From Microvirga sp. VF16 (GTDB taxonomy: Bacteria > Pseudomonadota > Alphaproteobacteria > Rhizobiales > Beijerinckiaceae), in assembly GCF_016864375.1 (NCBI RefSeq), contig NZ_CP069357.1, positions 372,001 through 436,000 of the forward strand: a DNA stretch of 64,000 bases. Reading direction: 5' to 3'. The position numbers and the translations under genes are program-made. Below are positions 1 to 8,068 of the stretch, piece by piece; the stretch's first letter is position 1, and every line of letters begins with the position of its first letter. Under the pieces are notes generated by a model that had not been told where the DNA came from, searched no databases, and saw only the letters and a list, made by a program, of their open reading frames with translations.

Positions 1-33
1 TTGGCGTGATGATCCCGGCGGAACCTACCGCAC

Positions 34-1267
34 GTGGTTTCTTTGGAGGAGCGGATCAAGAACTTCCGCTCGATCCGGCGCGGCATTCAGGCGGTGATTG
101 ACGAGATCCGCACCGACCGCTTCGGCAATGCCTACCGGGGCTCGTCCTTGGAGACCGTGCTGGACTCGATCGCGGAGCAGCGTCAGGTGTTCAAGGGGGC
201 CGCCCATGCCTTCATGTGGAAGCCCAAGCTGCGCATTCCGGACATCTACGAGAACCGCGATAACCAGATCGCCTTCGGGCACTTCCTTGATGTCTGCCTC
301 TGCTGCAACGCCGAGGCCCAGATCGTGAGCGCCATCCACGCCCCGGACGCGAAGAAGATCAGGGGCTCGGCCCAGCGGCGGCGAACCTGCTGTACTTCCT
401 CCACCCGACCATGGCGCCGCCGTTCAACACGGCAATCGTGAAGGACTACAACGCGCTGGCGGGCGCGACCGTCAAGCTCGGGCGCTGGGACGAGTACCTC
501 GCCATGCACAAGGGCATCCTGGAGCTGAATGCCGCCCATCGCTCGTTGTTGTCGAACGACCTCGGGGCCGTCTCGGCCTTCCTGTTCGACGTCGGCTCTG
601 GGCGCTATCCGCTTCCGGACCGGGACGGCGCCGGCTCGCTGGAGCACTGGCACCAGGATCTCGAGCAGGTGAGGGCGGAGTCCGCCGCCGCAAGCAGGGC
701 GGCGCAGGCAGCCCGCGAGGCTGACCATACCCATGCAGAAATCCAGGGCTGGCTCCGGGATCTCGGCCTGGCGCTCGGTTACAGCGTGTGGGTCGCTGCC
801 AATGACGGAAACCGCCCGTAGGCGCCGGGCGGCTCGCCGACGGGTGCCTTGAGCGGCTTCCTGACGCCCTGAGCTGCAACCCCGCAGCGGATGCCATCCG
901 GCTGATCGATGTGCTCTGGGTCGACCAGTCCACCGGCGCCATCGTCGCGGCCTTCGAAGTGGAGCACACAGCGAGCATCTATTCCGGCATCGTGCGTATG
1001 CTCGACCTGGCCCTTGGCATCGAGGATGCCGCAGCGCGCAACTTCTTTCTTGTTGCACCGGACGACCGGGAGTCGGACGTCCGGGCGCAGTTTGCCCGAC
1101 CAGCTTTCTCCCGGGTTGGGGAGCTGGATCTACGCTATCTGCCTTACAGCGAACTGCGCGAACACCGAGAAGCCATCGCCCGCTTCGGAAGCGGCCTCAA
1201 GGGTGTCCTCGCTATCGCGCGCCCGTTGCGGCAAGTTCCGGTTCTAACCAGAACCGGAACCGATTGA
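34..1267 (+). pseudogene. Frameshifted restriction-endonuclease-like gene
   Basis: Three successive reading-frame pieces read as one protein: residues from 34 to about 365, then from about 370 to 820, then from about 822 to 1267. The first break lies in the run around 360-370, where restoring one base gives a continuous GLGPAAANLLYFLHPTM stretch. The second break is near 815-822, where the middle frame stops and the third frame continues through LADGCLERLPDALS. The C-terminal part carries IDVLW-(x)n-FEVEHTASIYSGIVRM, which resembles the acidic core of PD-(D/E)xK nuclease-like domains of restriction enzymes; that family placement is an inference from pattern only. The gene probably began upstream of the window, because the first frame has stop codons at 7-12 and no ribosome binding site before 34. 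It is very likely non-functional unless the two breaks are sequencing errors. Confidence 0.6.
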
Positions 1268-1475
1268 CGGATGAGATCAGATCGGTTGCGCTTCTCGTTA
1301 GCGTGCGAAGGTCCTCTGGCCGGATCTTGCCCATCCTGACTGGATGACGCCGCTGTGAGGACCTACAGGGTGACAGGGGGTGACCCGCAGCGGCCGTGAC
1401 GGGGCGGCATGGAGTCGGAGACCAGACGGCGGACATTACCTGACTGCATCACCCAGGGGCGAGGGAGATCATTCA

Positions 1476-1639
1476 ATGATGCAGGGCATGACCGAAATGG
1501 GCTGGGTGGGCTGATAAGCTTGGTTTGGCTCTTGCTCCTGGTCATCTTGGGAACAGCTGTGCTGTTAAATATCTTCGGAGCTGAGGCCCCGCCAGGGGCA
1601 GGCCATGAGCCTGAAAAATCGGCTGGTGTTCCCCAGTAG
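1476..1639 (+). pseudogene. Small single-span membrane protein, frameshifted
   Basis: A good ribosome binding site (GAGGGAG) precedes an ATG at 1476 that opens MMQGMTEMGWVG and then stops at 1512. The neighbouring frame continues at once with a hydrophobic helix (LISLVWLLLLVILGTAVLL) and a short polar tail ending at 1639. Together the two halves look like the short Met-rich, single-helix membrane proteins often found beside copper genes. A one-base slip in the G-rich tract at about 1500-1512 would explain the split. The alternative is an unrelated 76-codon frame opening at 1409, but that has no ribosome binding site. Confidence 0.4.
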
Positions 1640-1777
1640 TCACGGCGTCACGACCGTTGCCTTCGTCGCACGATAACTGCCTTTCAGGCGCTGTACCGTG
1701 GGTGAGGGGATGGCCGCACCGACCGAGCGGAGCAGGCCACCCCCATACTCGGCCACCGACACAGGCGTTCGGTTGCC

Positions 1778-2341
1778 TCAGTGGTCGTCCTGGTCCTCGT
1801 CATCATCGCCGAACCAGCCGCGCATCATGCCTCGGCCGCTCAGCCCCATCATGCCAGAACCCATCATGCCACGAGGCCGCATGCGGACGAGCATTTGGAG
1901 CCGCCGCTTTTGAGCATCGTCGAGTGTCGCGTAGAGCGGCGCCGCCGCATCCGCGAGTTCCCGGACGGCTTCGGCCCCTTGGCTCATCCGATCAGCCATG
2001 ATGCGAAGCAGGCCGACCGAGTCGTCGGCCATCGTGCCCCGGCTCTGGCGCAAGCCCTGCATGTGCGTGAGGTGCAGGCGGGCGAGGCTCCGCATCGCCT
2101 CCTCGACGGGAGGCCACAGCTTCTCCTGCTCAGCGGACAGCTTCAGCCCGGCCCGGAGTGCCGCAATGTGGGCGTCCACGAAGGCGCTCATGTCGTCGGG
2201 CGAGAGACGGCCCATCATGCCCCTGCCGGGGCCGCCCATCATGCCGTCTCGCGTCCCGCCGCTGCCGCTTTGCGCAGTGGCTGATACACCAACTGCAAGG
2301 AGGCTACCCACGAGAGCCCCAATAAGGATCTGCTTTCTCAT
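1778..2341 (-). CDS. Spy/CpxP-family periplasmic protein (LTxxQ-like)
   Basis: The 187-residue product starts with a Sec signal peptide (MRKQILIGALVGSLLAVGVSATAQ). It continues into a Met/Gly-rich linker (DGMMGGPGRGMMGRLS) and a helical region of about residues 45-150 with the pattern LSAEQEKLWPPVEEAMRSLA, typical of the Spy/CpxP group of periplasmic chaperone-like envelope stress proteins. The C-terminus is again Met-rich (RGMMGSGMMGLSGRGMMRGW) and ends in an acidic tail (DDDEDQDDH). The two Met-rich stretches and the acidic tail could bind metal, which fits the copper setting, but that is inference. A strong AGGAG site precedes the ATG. It stands alone, and the gene to its right is on the other strand. 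Confidence 0.8.
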   Translation of the reverse strand: MRKQILIGALVGSLLAVGVSATAQSGSGGTRDGMMGGPGRGMMGRLSPDDMSAFVDAHIAALRAGLKLSAEQEKLWPPVEEAMRSLARLHLTHMQGLRQSRGTMADDSVGLLRIMADRMSQGAEAVRELADAAAPLYATLDDAQKRRLQMLVRMRPRGMMGSGMMGLSGRGMMRGWFGDDDEDQDDH

Positions 2342-2614
2342 GATGGCTCCTTTCGCTCACAAGATCGTCGACAGATTACCTATCCTAGTCACGAAGTGGA
2401 CCGTACGAATGGCCGCTTAATTCGGCGAGAGTATAGTTGATCGGTTCCCCTGTTGTTCGGTTCAAGGGCATACTAATCCATTCTTACTTTCGGCGTGGAG
2501 GGACGTGGCGCAGGCTCATGTTCTCAACGGCAGCGCTGCGCCTCGCGGACGAGCGTAAGATCCGGCTCTCGCTATGATCGGGTTCAACCCAAGACGGACC
2601 ATCAGTGGAGAAAG

Positions 2615-3643
2615 ATGATGAATCTCGACCAACTGGTAACAACCGCGGCGGCCATGGTGAAGCCCGGCAAGGGCATTCTGGCTGCCGACGAAAGCTCAGG
2701 GACGATCAAGAAGCGCTTTGACACCATTGGTGTCGAATCGACCCCAGACAACCGGCGCGACTATCGCGAGCTTCTCTTCCGCTCGAGCGAGGCGATGAAG
2801 AACTACATCTCCGGCGTCATTCTCTATGACGAGACGATCCGGCAGCTCGCCGCGGATGGGACGCCGCTGGTAAAGCTGATCGAGCAGGCCGGCGCCATCC
2901 CCGGCATCAAGGTGGATCTCGGCGCGAAGCCGCTGCCCTTCTGTCCCGGAGAGACCATTACGGAAGGTCTCGACGGCCTGCGTGAGCGCCTCACAGAGTA
3001 TCATAGCCTCGGCGCCCACTTCGCGAAGTGGCGCTCGGTCATCGACATTGGCGACGGCATTCCGAGCGGGACGGCGGTGAAGGCCAACGCTCATGTCCTG
3101 GCGCGCTACGCCGCGCTCTGCCAGGAGCAGAACGTGGTACCGATCGTCGAGCCGGAGGTCCTGATGGATGGCGCACACGACATCGACCGCTGCGCCACCG
3201 TCACGGAATTCGTGCTGAAAACCGTCTTCCAGGAGCTTTACGAACAGCGCGTCGTGCTCGAAGGCATAGTGCTGAAGCCTAATATGGTCATTGCCGGCAA
3301 GATGTCGCCGCAGCAGGCTTCCGTGGACGAGGTGGCCGAGAAGACCCTCATGGTGCTGAAGCGCTGCGTACCATCCGCGGTGCCCGGCTTCGCCTTCCTC
3401 TCGGGCGGCCAGTCGGACCAGGAGGCCACGGCTCATCTTGATGCCATGAACAGGATCGGTGGAGTTCCCTGGAAGCTGACGTTCTCCTACGGGCGTGCTC
3501 TTCAGGCGGCGCCCCAGAAGGCATGGTCCGGCAAGCCGGACAACGTCGCCGACGCCCAGCGCGCCTTTACCCACCGCGCCAGAATGAACAGCCTGGCCTC
3601 CAAAGGTGAGTGGAGGAGCGACCTGGAAGAAAGGGCGACCTGA
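2615..3643 (+). CDS. Class I fructose-bisphosphate aldolase
   Basis: This 342-residue protein is a class I (Schiff-base, metal-independent) fructose-1,6-bisphosphate aldolase, which cleaves fructose 1,6-bisphosphate to dihydroxyacetone phosphate and glyceraldehyde 3-phosphate in the cytoplasm. The N-terminus has the family signature GILAADESSGTIKKRF, the middle has HFAKWRSV and PIVEPEVL, and the active-site segment VVLEGIVLKPNMV contains the Schiff-base lysine at about residue 221. The end (AFTHRARMNSLASKGEW) is also typical. I chose the ATG at 2615, just after GGAGAAAG, rather than the upstream in-frame start at 2495, which would add 40 unconserved residues. The length matches the family. 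It has no copper link and is a metabolic gene among copper genes. Confidence 0.93.
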   Translation: MMNLDQLVTTAAAMVKPGKGILAADESSGTIKKRFDTIGVESTPDNRRDYRELLFRSSEAMKNYISGVILYDETIRQLAADGTPLVKLIEQAGAIPGIKVDLGAKPLPFCPGETITEGLDGLRERLTEYHSLGAHFAKWRSVIDIGDGIPSGTAVKANAHVLARYAALCQEQNVVPIVEPEVLMDGAHDIDRCATVTEFVLKTVFQELYEQRVVLEGIVLKPNMVIAGKMSPQQASVDEVAEKTLMVLKRCVPSAVPGFAFLSGGQSDQEATAHLDAMNRIGGVPWKLTFSYGRALQAAPQKAWSGKPDNVADAQRAFTHRARMNSLASKGEWRSDLEERAT

Positions 3644-3772
3644 TCCTGACCGGATCGATGGGGCGATTGCGCGATCAATGCGGATAGTTCCCGCCTTCGC
3701 CGAAGGCAACCGCGTGAACGATGCGAGACGCGTGAGATCGAGGGGCCTTGGAGAAAGCCCCTTATGCGCCCA

Positions 3773-4301
3773 TCACCTGGAAACACCATCGTAGGTGACG
3801 AAGCCCATCATGCCGGCTGCCATGTGGTAGAGATGATGGCAGTGAAACATGAAGGCCCTGGGCTATCGGTATCGAACCCAACCATCAACGTGCTTCCAGG
3901 CGGAATGGGGGCTGTGTCGCGGACCACTCCCGCGACCTGAACCCCATCGATGCCGATGACCTGAAACCGATGACCGTGGAGGTGCATCGGGTAAGCCATC
4001 GGGCTCGCGTTGCGCATGGCGGTCGCGACCCGCTCGCCCTCGCGCACGCGAACCGGAGCCTCAAACCTAGATCGGCTCTCGGCATAACCTTATGGATCCC
4101 CTGCAATTCGGCCGTGATCATCCAATCAACTGCACGGATGCTCAATGGTGTCGCGGCGCGGAACTGCTTCTCAAGATCCAATCCGAGGACAGGTCCCTTG
4201 CGCTCGCCTGTCGCGGCGATCTTCTCGATGCGTGAGCCTACGGTGGCGAGGATAATGCCGGTTTCCCGATCCCCGGCCACGTGGAGATCCCTGAGTGCCA
4301 A
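3773..4301 (-). pseudogene. Multicopper oxidase C-terminal relic
   Basis: Three overlapping frames on the minus strand reconstruct only the C-terminal third of a CopA/CueO-like multicopper oxidase. The first (from 4301) reads TGIILATVGSRIEKIAA through AELQGIHK, then breaks near 4090. The second contains VREGERVATAMRN and the type-1/type-3 copper motif HLHGHRFQV. After a second break near 3860 the third frame gives FMFHCHHLYHMAAGMMG, the last copper-binding motif, and stops at 3773. The N-terminal cupredoxin domains and the HWHG motif are absent. An intact multicopper oxidase lies at 9728-11149, so this is probably a dead second copy or a remnant of a rearrangement. Confidence 0.8.
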
Positions 4302-4325
4302 CTTGCGCCCACAGGACCCTGCGCA

Positions 4326-4616
4326 TCACGAGGCCCCGGGCGGAGCGAAGAAGCAGATGATGCGCTTGTCGGAAAGCTCGCATAGATGAAACAGGGGGTC
4401 GGGTGACAGCTTTGCCATGCCTCGCGGCACGATCCGGCCATCCCACAGCTGCCAGCCCTTCGACGTTTCAAGCACCGTCTCGCCCTTTGCTTCCTCCAGA
4501 TGCCTGCAGTCCCTTTGGCTGCAGCACGCGACAGGGTACCAGTCGTGCGCCATCGCCCCGGACGCGCTTGAGGCGAGCACCGCCATAACAAACCTCAGGG
4601 TTGCACGATGTGACAT
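4326..4616 (-). CDS. Small secreted Cys-containing hypothetical protein
   Basis: This is a 96-residue protein of unknown function. The first 23 residues are a signal peptide (ending ASGAMA), and the mature part starts HDWYPVACCSQRDC. It has further cysteines near residue 79 (HLCELS) and 87 (IICFFAP), giving five cysteines in a short exported protein. The conserved-looking core is HDWYPxxCCSxxDC ... VLETSKGWQLWDGR. Secreted proteins starting with this pattern are common hypothetical proteins in Hyphomicrobiales, so I regard it as a real gene. Its stop abuts the multicopper oxidase relic, and a disulphide-bonded or metal-binding role is possible but unproven. Confidence 0.65.
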   Translation of the reverse strand: MSHRATLRFVMAVLASSASGAMAHDWYPVACCSQRDCRHLEEAKGETVLETSKGWQLWDGRIVPRGMAKLSPDPLFHLCELSDKRIICFFAPPGAS

Positions 4617-4672
4617 GAGGGCCTCCCGATGATGGATTTAACGCGCTGGAAGCCGGCCACTTCCGGGTCCTG

Positions 4673-4891
4673 CTATGCTTCGGGCAGCGCTGTTGCGCCG
4701 CGCCCCTGGAACCACGCAAGGCTGAACACCAGCCCGGCGAAGGACCGCGCCACCTTTGCGGCGGCCACAATGGCCAGAGGCCCCGGAAAGGGCCCGAGAA
4801 GCACGACCTCGGACTGGAGTGGCAGGACCGTTGCGACAGCAACGCCGCCGCGGACAAGGCCCCGTGCTCCAAGGGCGTGATTCACCGCCAC
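4673..4891 (-). pseudogene. Internally deleted YqaA/DedA-like gene copy
   Basis: The 72-codon frame joins the first and last parts of the full YqaA-like protein encoded at 5642-6079. Its start, VNHALGARGLV-x-ATVLPLQSEVVLLG, matches MNHVLEYGGLF-x-ATVLPFQSEVVLFG. Its end, PLAIVAAAKVARSFAGLVFSLAWF, matches PLPIFIVIVAVAKTARYFAVAGLTFGWF. Roughly 75-80 residues between these ends (the loop and the central RxEAWYHRYGRW and LPFIGDPLT region) are missing. It is therefore a decayed duplicate, separated from the intact copy by a cytochrome c gene. There is no convincing ribosome binding site and it starts with GTG. Confidence 0.65.
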
Positions 4892-5018
4892 GCCAGAAAC
4901 ACGGCGTGTCGGCCGAGCATCTCAGACCATGTGCGTCGACCATGCCCGGTCGTGCTCCCTCGGCGGCTCCGGGGCACGGCCGGTATGCAAATCTTGCAGT
5001 CGGCCTGATAGCCAGAGA

Positions 5019-5408
5019 TTACGGGGTGACTTTCTTTCCGCTCGCATCAAACTGTTTCAGATAGGCGATAAGGTCGTTGATCCTCTGCTCGTCCTTGAGG
5101 CCGGCATAAACCATCTTGGTGCCCGGGATCTTGGCGCGCGGGTTCTGGATGTAGTCCCGAAAGGTCGCCTCGTCCCAGGTCAGGCCGGAATTCTTGTTGG
5201 CCGCGGAGTAGTTATAGCCCTCAATCGACCCCGAGTGCCGGCCAAACAGGCCGTTCAGCACCGGGCCGACGGCATTCTTGGCGTTTTCACCGATCTGGTG
5301 GCAGGCCCGGCATTGCGCAAAGACCTTCTCGCCAGCCGCCGCATCCTGGGCTTGGGCGTGGCCGAACCCGGCGAGGACCAGGGCGGCCGAGACAGCAATC
5401 GAACGCAT
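5019..5408 (-). CDS. Class I c-type cytochrome (cytochrome c2-like)
   Basis: The 129-residue preprotein has a Sec signal peptide of about 20 residues (AGFGHAQA) and is a small periplasmic monohaem cytochrome c. The haem attachment motif is CRACH at about residues 33-37. The axial methionine lies in PGTKMVYAG near residue 98, and the helical C-terminus (DEQRINDLIAYLKQF) is typical of cytochrome c2/c550. Such proteins carry electrons between the bc1 complex and oxidases or other periplasmic partners. A good AAGGAG site precedes the ATG. It sits between the broken and the intact YqaA-like genes. The orphan Rieske gene at 37290 and the oxidase-assembly genes at 51428-55777 are possible functional companions in the same window. 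Confidence 0.9.
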   Translation of the reverse strand: MRSIAVSAALVLAGFGHAQAQDAAAGEKVFAQCRACHQIGENAKNAVGPVLNGLFGRHSGSIEGYNYSAANKNSGLTWDEATFRDYIQNPRAKIPGTKMVYAGLKDEQRINDLIAYLKQFDASGKKVTP

Positions 5409-5641
5409 GAACTTCTCCTTTGTGTGAACGGCGTGGCCTCATCTCATCTTGACGACCGCACGCCGGAGGCCGCCGAGAACAGGTTGGAGCAGCGGAGAAT
5501 CGTGGCTGGACCTCCACCCGCATCGGCCCAGTCCCGGTCCGCCCAAGTTTGCTCTGCGCATAGGACCTGACCGTCTTTCCGGTCATGCCGCAGGCACGGG
5601 AGTTGCCGGTTGCCCGGTTTGGCTCCGTGGGACGGGCCATC

Positions 5642-6079
5642 TCAGAACCATCCGAATGTCAGCCCGGCCACGGCGAAATACCGGGCCGTCTTCGCCACCG
5701 CCACGATGACGATGAAGATCGGAAGTGGCTCGCGCAGCACGCCGGCGACAATCGTGAGCGGATCGCCGATGAACGGTAGCCAGCTCAGCAGCAGCGACCA
5801 GCGCCCGTAGCGGTGATACCAAGCCTCGGCCCGCTTGATCGTCTCGCGCCGGACCGGAAACCAGGGCCGGTCCTCGAACCGGGCGAGAAGCCGCCCCAGA
5901 AGCCAGTTCGCGGCCGAGCCCAGGGTATTCCCGACACTCGCCACCAGGATGAGAAGCCACCATTGGTAGTGTTCGGCGACGAGCAGACCGAACAGCACGA
6001 CCTCGGACTGGAACGGCAGGACCGTTGCGGACAGGAACGCCGCCACGAACAGGCCGCCATACTCCAGGACATGGTTCAA
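5642..6079 (-). CDS. YqaA-family (DedA-like) membrane protein
   Basis: This 145-residue integral membrane protein has about four hydrophobic segments. It shows the YqaA/SNARE-associated pattern: LSATVLPFQSEVVLFG near the N-terminus, a GNTLGSAANWLLGR loop, then RAEAWYHRYGRWSLLLSWLPFIGDPLTIVAGVLR. The arginines and the FIGDPLT segment are the conserved core of the DedA-related group, thought to move lipids or small solutes across the inner membrane; the substrate of this one is unknown. Its ATG overlaps the stop of the upstream cyclase by four bases (6076-6079), so the two are translationally coupled. A truncated relative lies at 4673-4891. Confidence 0.85.
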   Translation of the reverse strand: MNHVLEYGGLFVAAFLSATVLPFQSEVVLFGLLVAEHYQWWLLILVASVGNTLGSAANWLLGRLLARFEDRPWFPVRRETIKRAEAWYHRYGRWSLLLSWLPFIGDPLTIVAGVLREPLPIFIVIVAVAKTARYFAVAGLTFGWF

Positions 6080-7479
6080 CGGGCGGCTCCCGTCGGGATG
6101 GCGGCTTCGGCGGCCGGAAAGCGAACCGACAGGATGTCGGGGAGCTGCTCATCTCCGGGCCGCCGCTCCACGGGCCGAGCGTCAATCCTGGCCCGGACCA
6201 CCGGCGGCAGGAGATGCAGGAATCGCTTCGACATCACCACGCCGAGATTGGCCTCCTTTGACCGCCGCTCCATGCGCGGTAGGGCGTTCATGGCGGATCC
6301 GAGCACCGTGAATTCGGCGCGCCGGCCATCATCGAAGACACCCGCCAGAACGAACCCGCAGTGCAGTGTGGCGATGACGTGCATGCCGGAGGGCGTCTCC
6401 GCATGATTCTTCCACGTATCCAGGGGGGGCAGGACCTCGCAGGCCGCGTCAAAAGCCTGGATGGCTTGCTGCTCCGGGGGCCCGTCGAGGAAAACAGCCA
6501 GCACGCCGTCGCCGAGATATTTGTCGATGATGCCGCCGTGGCGCGAAACCGCTTCGTGCACGAAGCGTCTGAACGCCATGAGATCACCGATGACCTGACG
6601 CCCGGGACGGCTCCGGGCCAGGCCTGAGAAGCCCCGGATGTCCACCAGCAACAGACACGCATGGCGCTCGGCAACCTCGGTGGCTTCTTCGCCCCTGACC
6701 ACCTCCGCGGCGACGCCTTCGGGCAGGAACCGTGACAGCAGCATCCGGTCCCACTCGGCGCGCAAAATGGTTGACCACGCAAGCCGTGTTCGATGGACTG
6801 CGTAGAAGACGAAGCCGGCCGCAGTGGCGAACGAGATGAACGCAAGCGCTTGCCGGGATCTCAGAGGGCTTGGGCGTCCTTCAGCCGGCAGCGTCGCGGG
6901 TCCAATCAGCAGAACGAACGACAGGATCCAGCCTAAGGTGACAATCGCGGCAAACGCCGCCACCAGATCGCGGCGCAGCCGCAGGCCGGTCTGGATGAGA
7001 AGAAGAAAGGCCGGAAACAGGCTGACCGCATCCGTCGCCAGAGACAGATCATGGGAATCGCGGGGCAGATGATCGGCGATGACATAGACCGCCAACCCGG
7101 CGTCCGTCAGCGTTGCGGCCCATGGCAGCCAAGATCGTCCGGCGGCGAAGCGCGATGACAGCGCCAAGACGACCGTCGTCAGGCCGTAGATCACCAGGAC
7201 GATCCAGTGTCCCTCCCGATGGCCGTAGCCGTATTCGAGAACCGCGGCAGCCCCGAGGATGGCCAGGACCAGAAGCCGTGGCACCAGCGCGCGCCGGTCG
7301 AAATCGGCCTCCAGATACTCCGGCAGTTCATCAGAACGCACCCGGTCCGCAGTAGCCCCGCCGGTCCTTGGCGCGGGCCGTTTCCTGATGCGGGCGGATC
7401 CGAGCGGATGGCCGGTTTCAGCATCCGGCGCCGGGATGCGTTGTCGGCGAAGACTGGTTGGCGATTCTCGCGTCTGCAT
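6076..7479 (-). CDS. Membrane-bound class III adenylate/guanylate cyclase
   Basis: This 467-residue protein has an N-terminal polar region, about six membrane helices between residues 65 and 245, and a C-terminal class III nucleotide cyclase domain at about 265-440. Both metal-binding aspartates are visible (LLLVDIRGFSGL and DKYLGDGVLAVF), together with the base-contacting lysine (DKY). The transition-state Asn and Arg are in GSAMNALPRME. It should make cAMP or cGMP on the cytoplasmic face, presumably in response to a membrane or periplasmic signal. It overlaps YqaA by four bases and the PCuAC-like gene upstream by about 60 bases, so it belongs to the leftward copper cluster. A related cyclase lies inside the cus operon at 44000. 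Confidence 0.88.
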   Translation of the reverse strand: MQTRESPTSLRRQRIPAPDAETGHPLGSARIRKRPAPRTGGATADRVRSDELPEYLEADFDRRALVPRLLVLAILGAAAVLEYGYGHREGHWIVLVIYGLTTVVLALSSRFAAGRSWLPWAATLTDAGLAVYVIADHLPRDSHDLSLATDAVSLFPAFLLLIQTGLRLRRDLVAAFAAIVTLGWILSFVLLIGPATLPAEGRPSPLRSRQALAFISFATAAGFVFYAVHRTRLAWSTILRAEWDRMLLSRFLPEGVAAEVVRGEEATEVAERHACLLLVDIRGFSGLARSRPGRQVIGDLMAFRRFVHEAVSRHGGIIDKYLGDGVLAVFLDGPPEQQAIQAFDAACEVLPPLDTWKNHAETPSGMHVIATLHCGFVLAGVFDDGRRAEFTVLGSAMNALPRMERRSKEANLGVVMSKRFLHLLPPVVRARIDARPVERRPGDEQLPDILSVRFPAAEAAIPTGAAR

Positions 7480-7960
7480 TCGTGTTCCTTGTTGAGCCTG
7501 TGGCGACCGGTCCGACGTGGAGCGTCAGTGGGCTCTCGTAGGGACCGAGAACAAGGTCGGCCGGGATGGCGCTGTCGGGTTCCAGATCCCGCGCGAGAGG
7601 GCCCACCTCGATCCAGATCCTCCTGCCGTCCAGGCGCTCGGTGGCGCCGGGCCTGACCGGCAGCGTGCCGATTTCGCCGCTGTGGCCTTGGCCGAAGGAC
7701 CCCATGATCCGCGCCGGCTGCTCCCCCGGCATCTGCAAGCCCGTGATGAGGACGCGGTCAGTTCCGGCGTTCTCGACCGCAAAGGTGATCACGGTCGTTT
7801 CACCGGCGCGGGCGGGTGTGGCGGCGATCTGCGAGATGGCCAAGTCGCCCAGGACGGCGCTTTCGTCCTCGGCATTGGCCGGACAGGGCTGCAGGATGGC
7901 ATAGGCTGCAATCGTGGCCACAGCCACTCCAACGGCAACGAGCCGCTTCATCGGGAGCAT
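7418..7960 (-). CDS. PCuAC-like periplasmic copper chaperone, divergent
   Basis: The 180-residue protein has a signal peptide (cut near PANA, residue 30) and a beta-rich domain at about residues 40-145. Its layout, ISQIAATPARAGETTVITFAVEN ... GLQMPG ... RIMGSFGQGHSGEIG ... RPGATERLDGRRIWI, resembles the PCu(A)C (DUF461) copper chaperones that deliver Cu(I) to oxidases. The canonical H(M)x10Mx21HxM ligand set is not fully conserved; only Met residues in LQMPG and RIMGS and the His in QGHSG are obvious. I therefore call it PCuAC-like. AAGGAAA precedes the first ATG. Its 3' end overlaps the cyclase start by about 60 bases, which is unusually long and suggests coupled translation. Confidence 0.6.
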   Translation of the reverse strand: MLPMKRLVAVGVAVATIAAYAILQPCPANAEDESAVLGDLAISQIAATPARAGETTVITFAVENAGTDRVLITGLQMPGEQPARIMGSFGQGHSGEIGTLPVRPGATERLDGRRIWIEVGPLARDLEPDSAIPADLVLGPYESPLTLHVGPVATGSTRNTNADARIANQSSPTTHPGAGC

Positions 7961-8068
7961 GATGGTTTCCTTGTTGTTCTTGGGTATCGCCGGCCGCCAC
8001 GGTGAGTCCGAAAGCGCGGCGGCCGGCGATGGTCCACCCGGGGTTGGGGCCGGACGGAATTGATGCCG

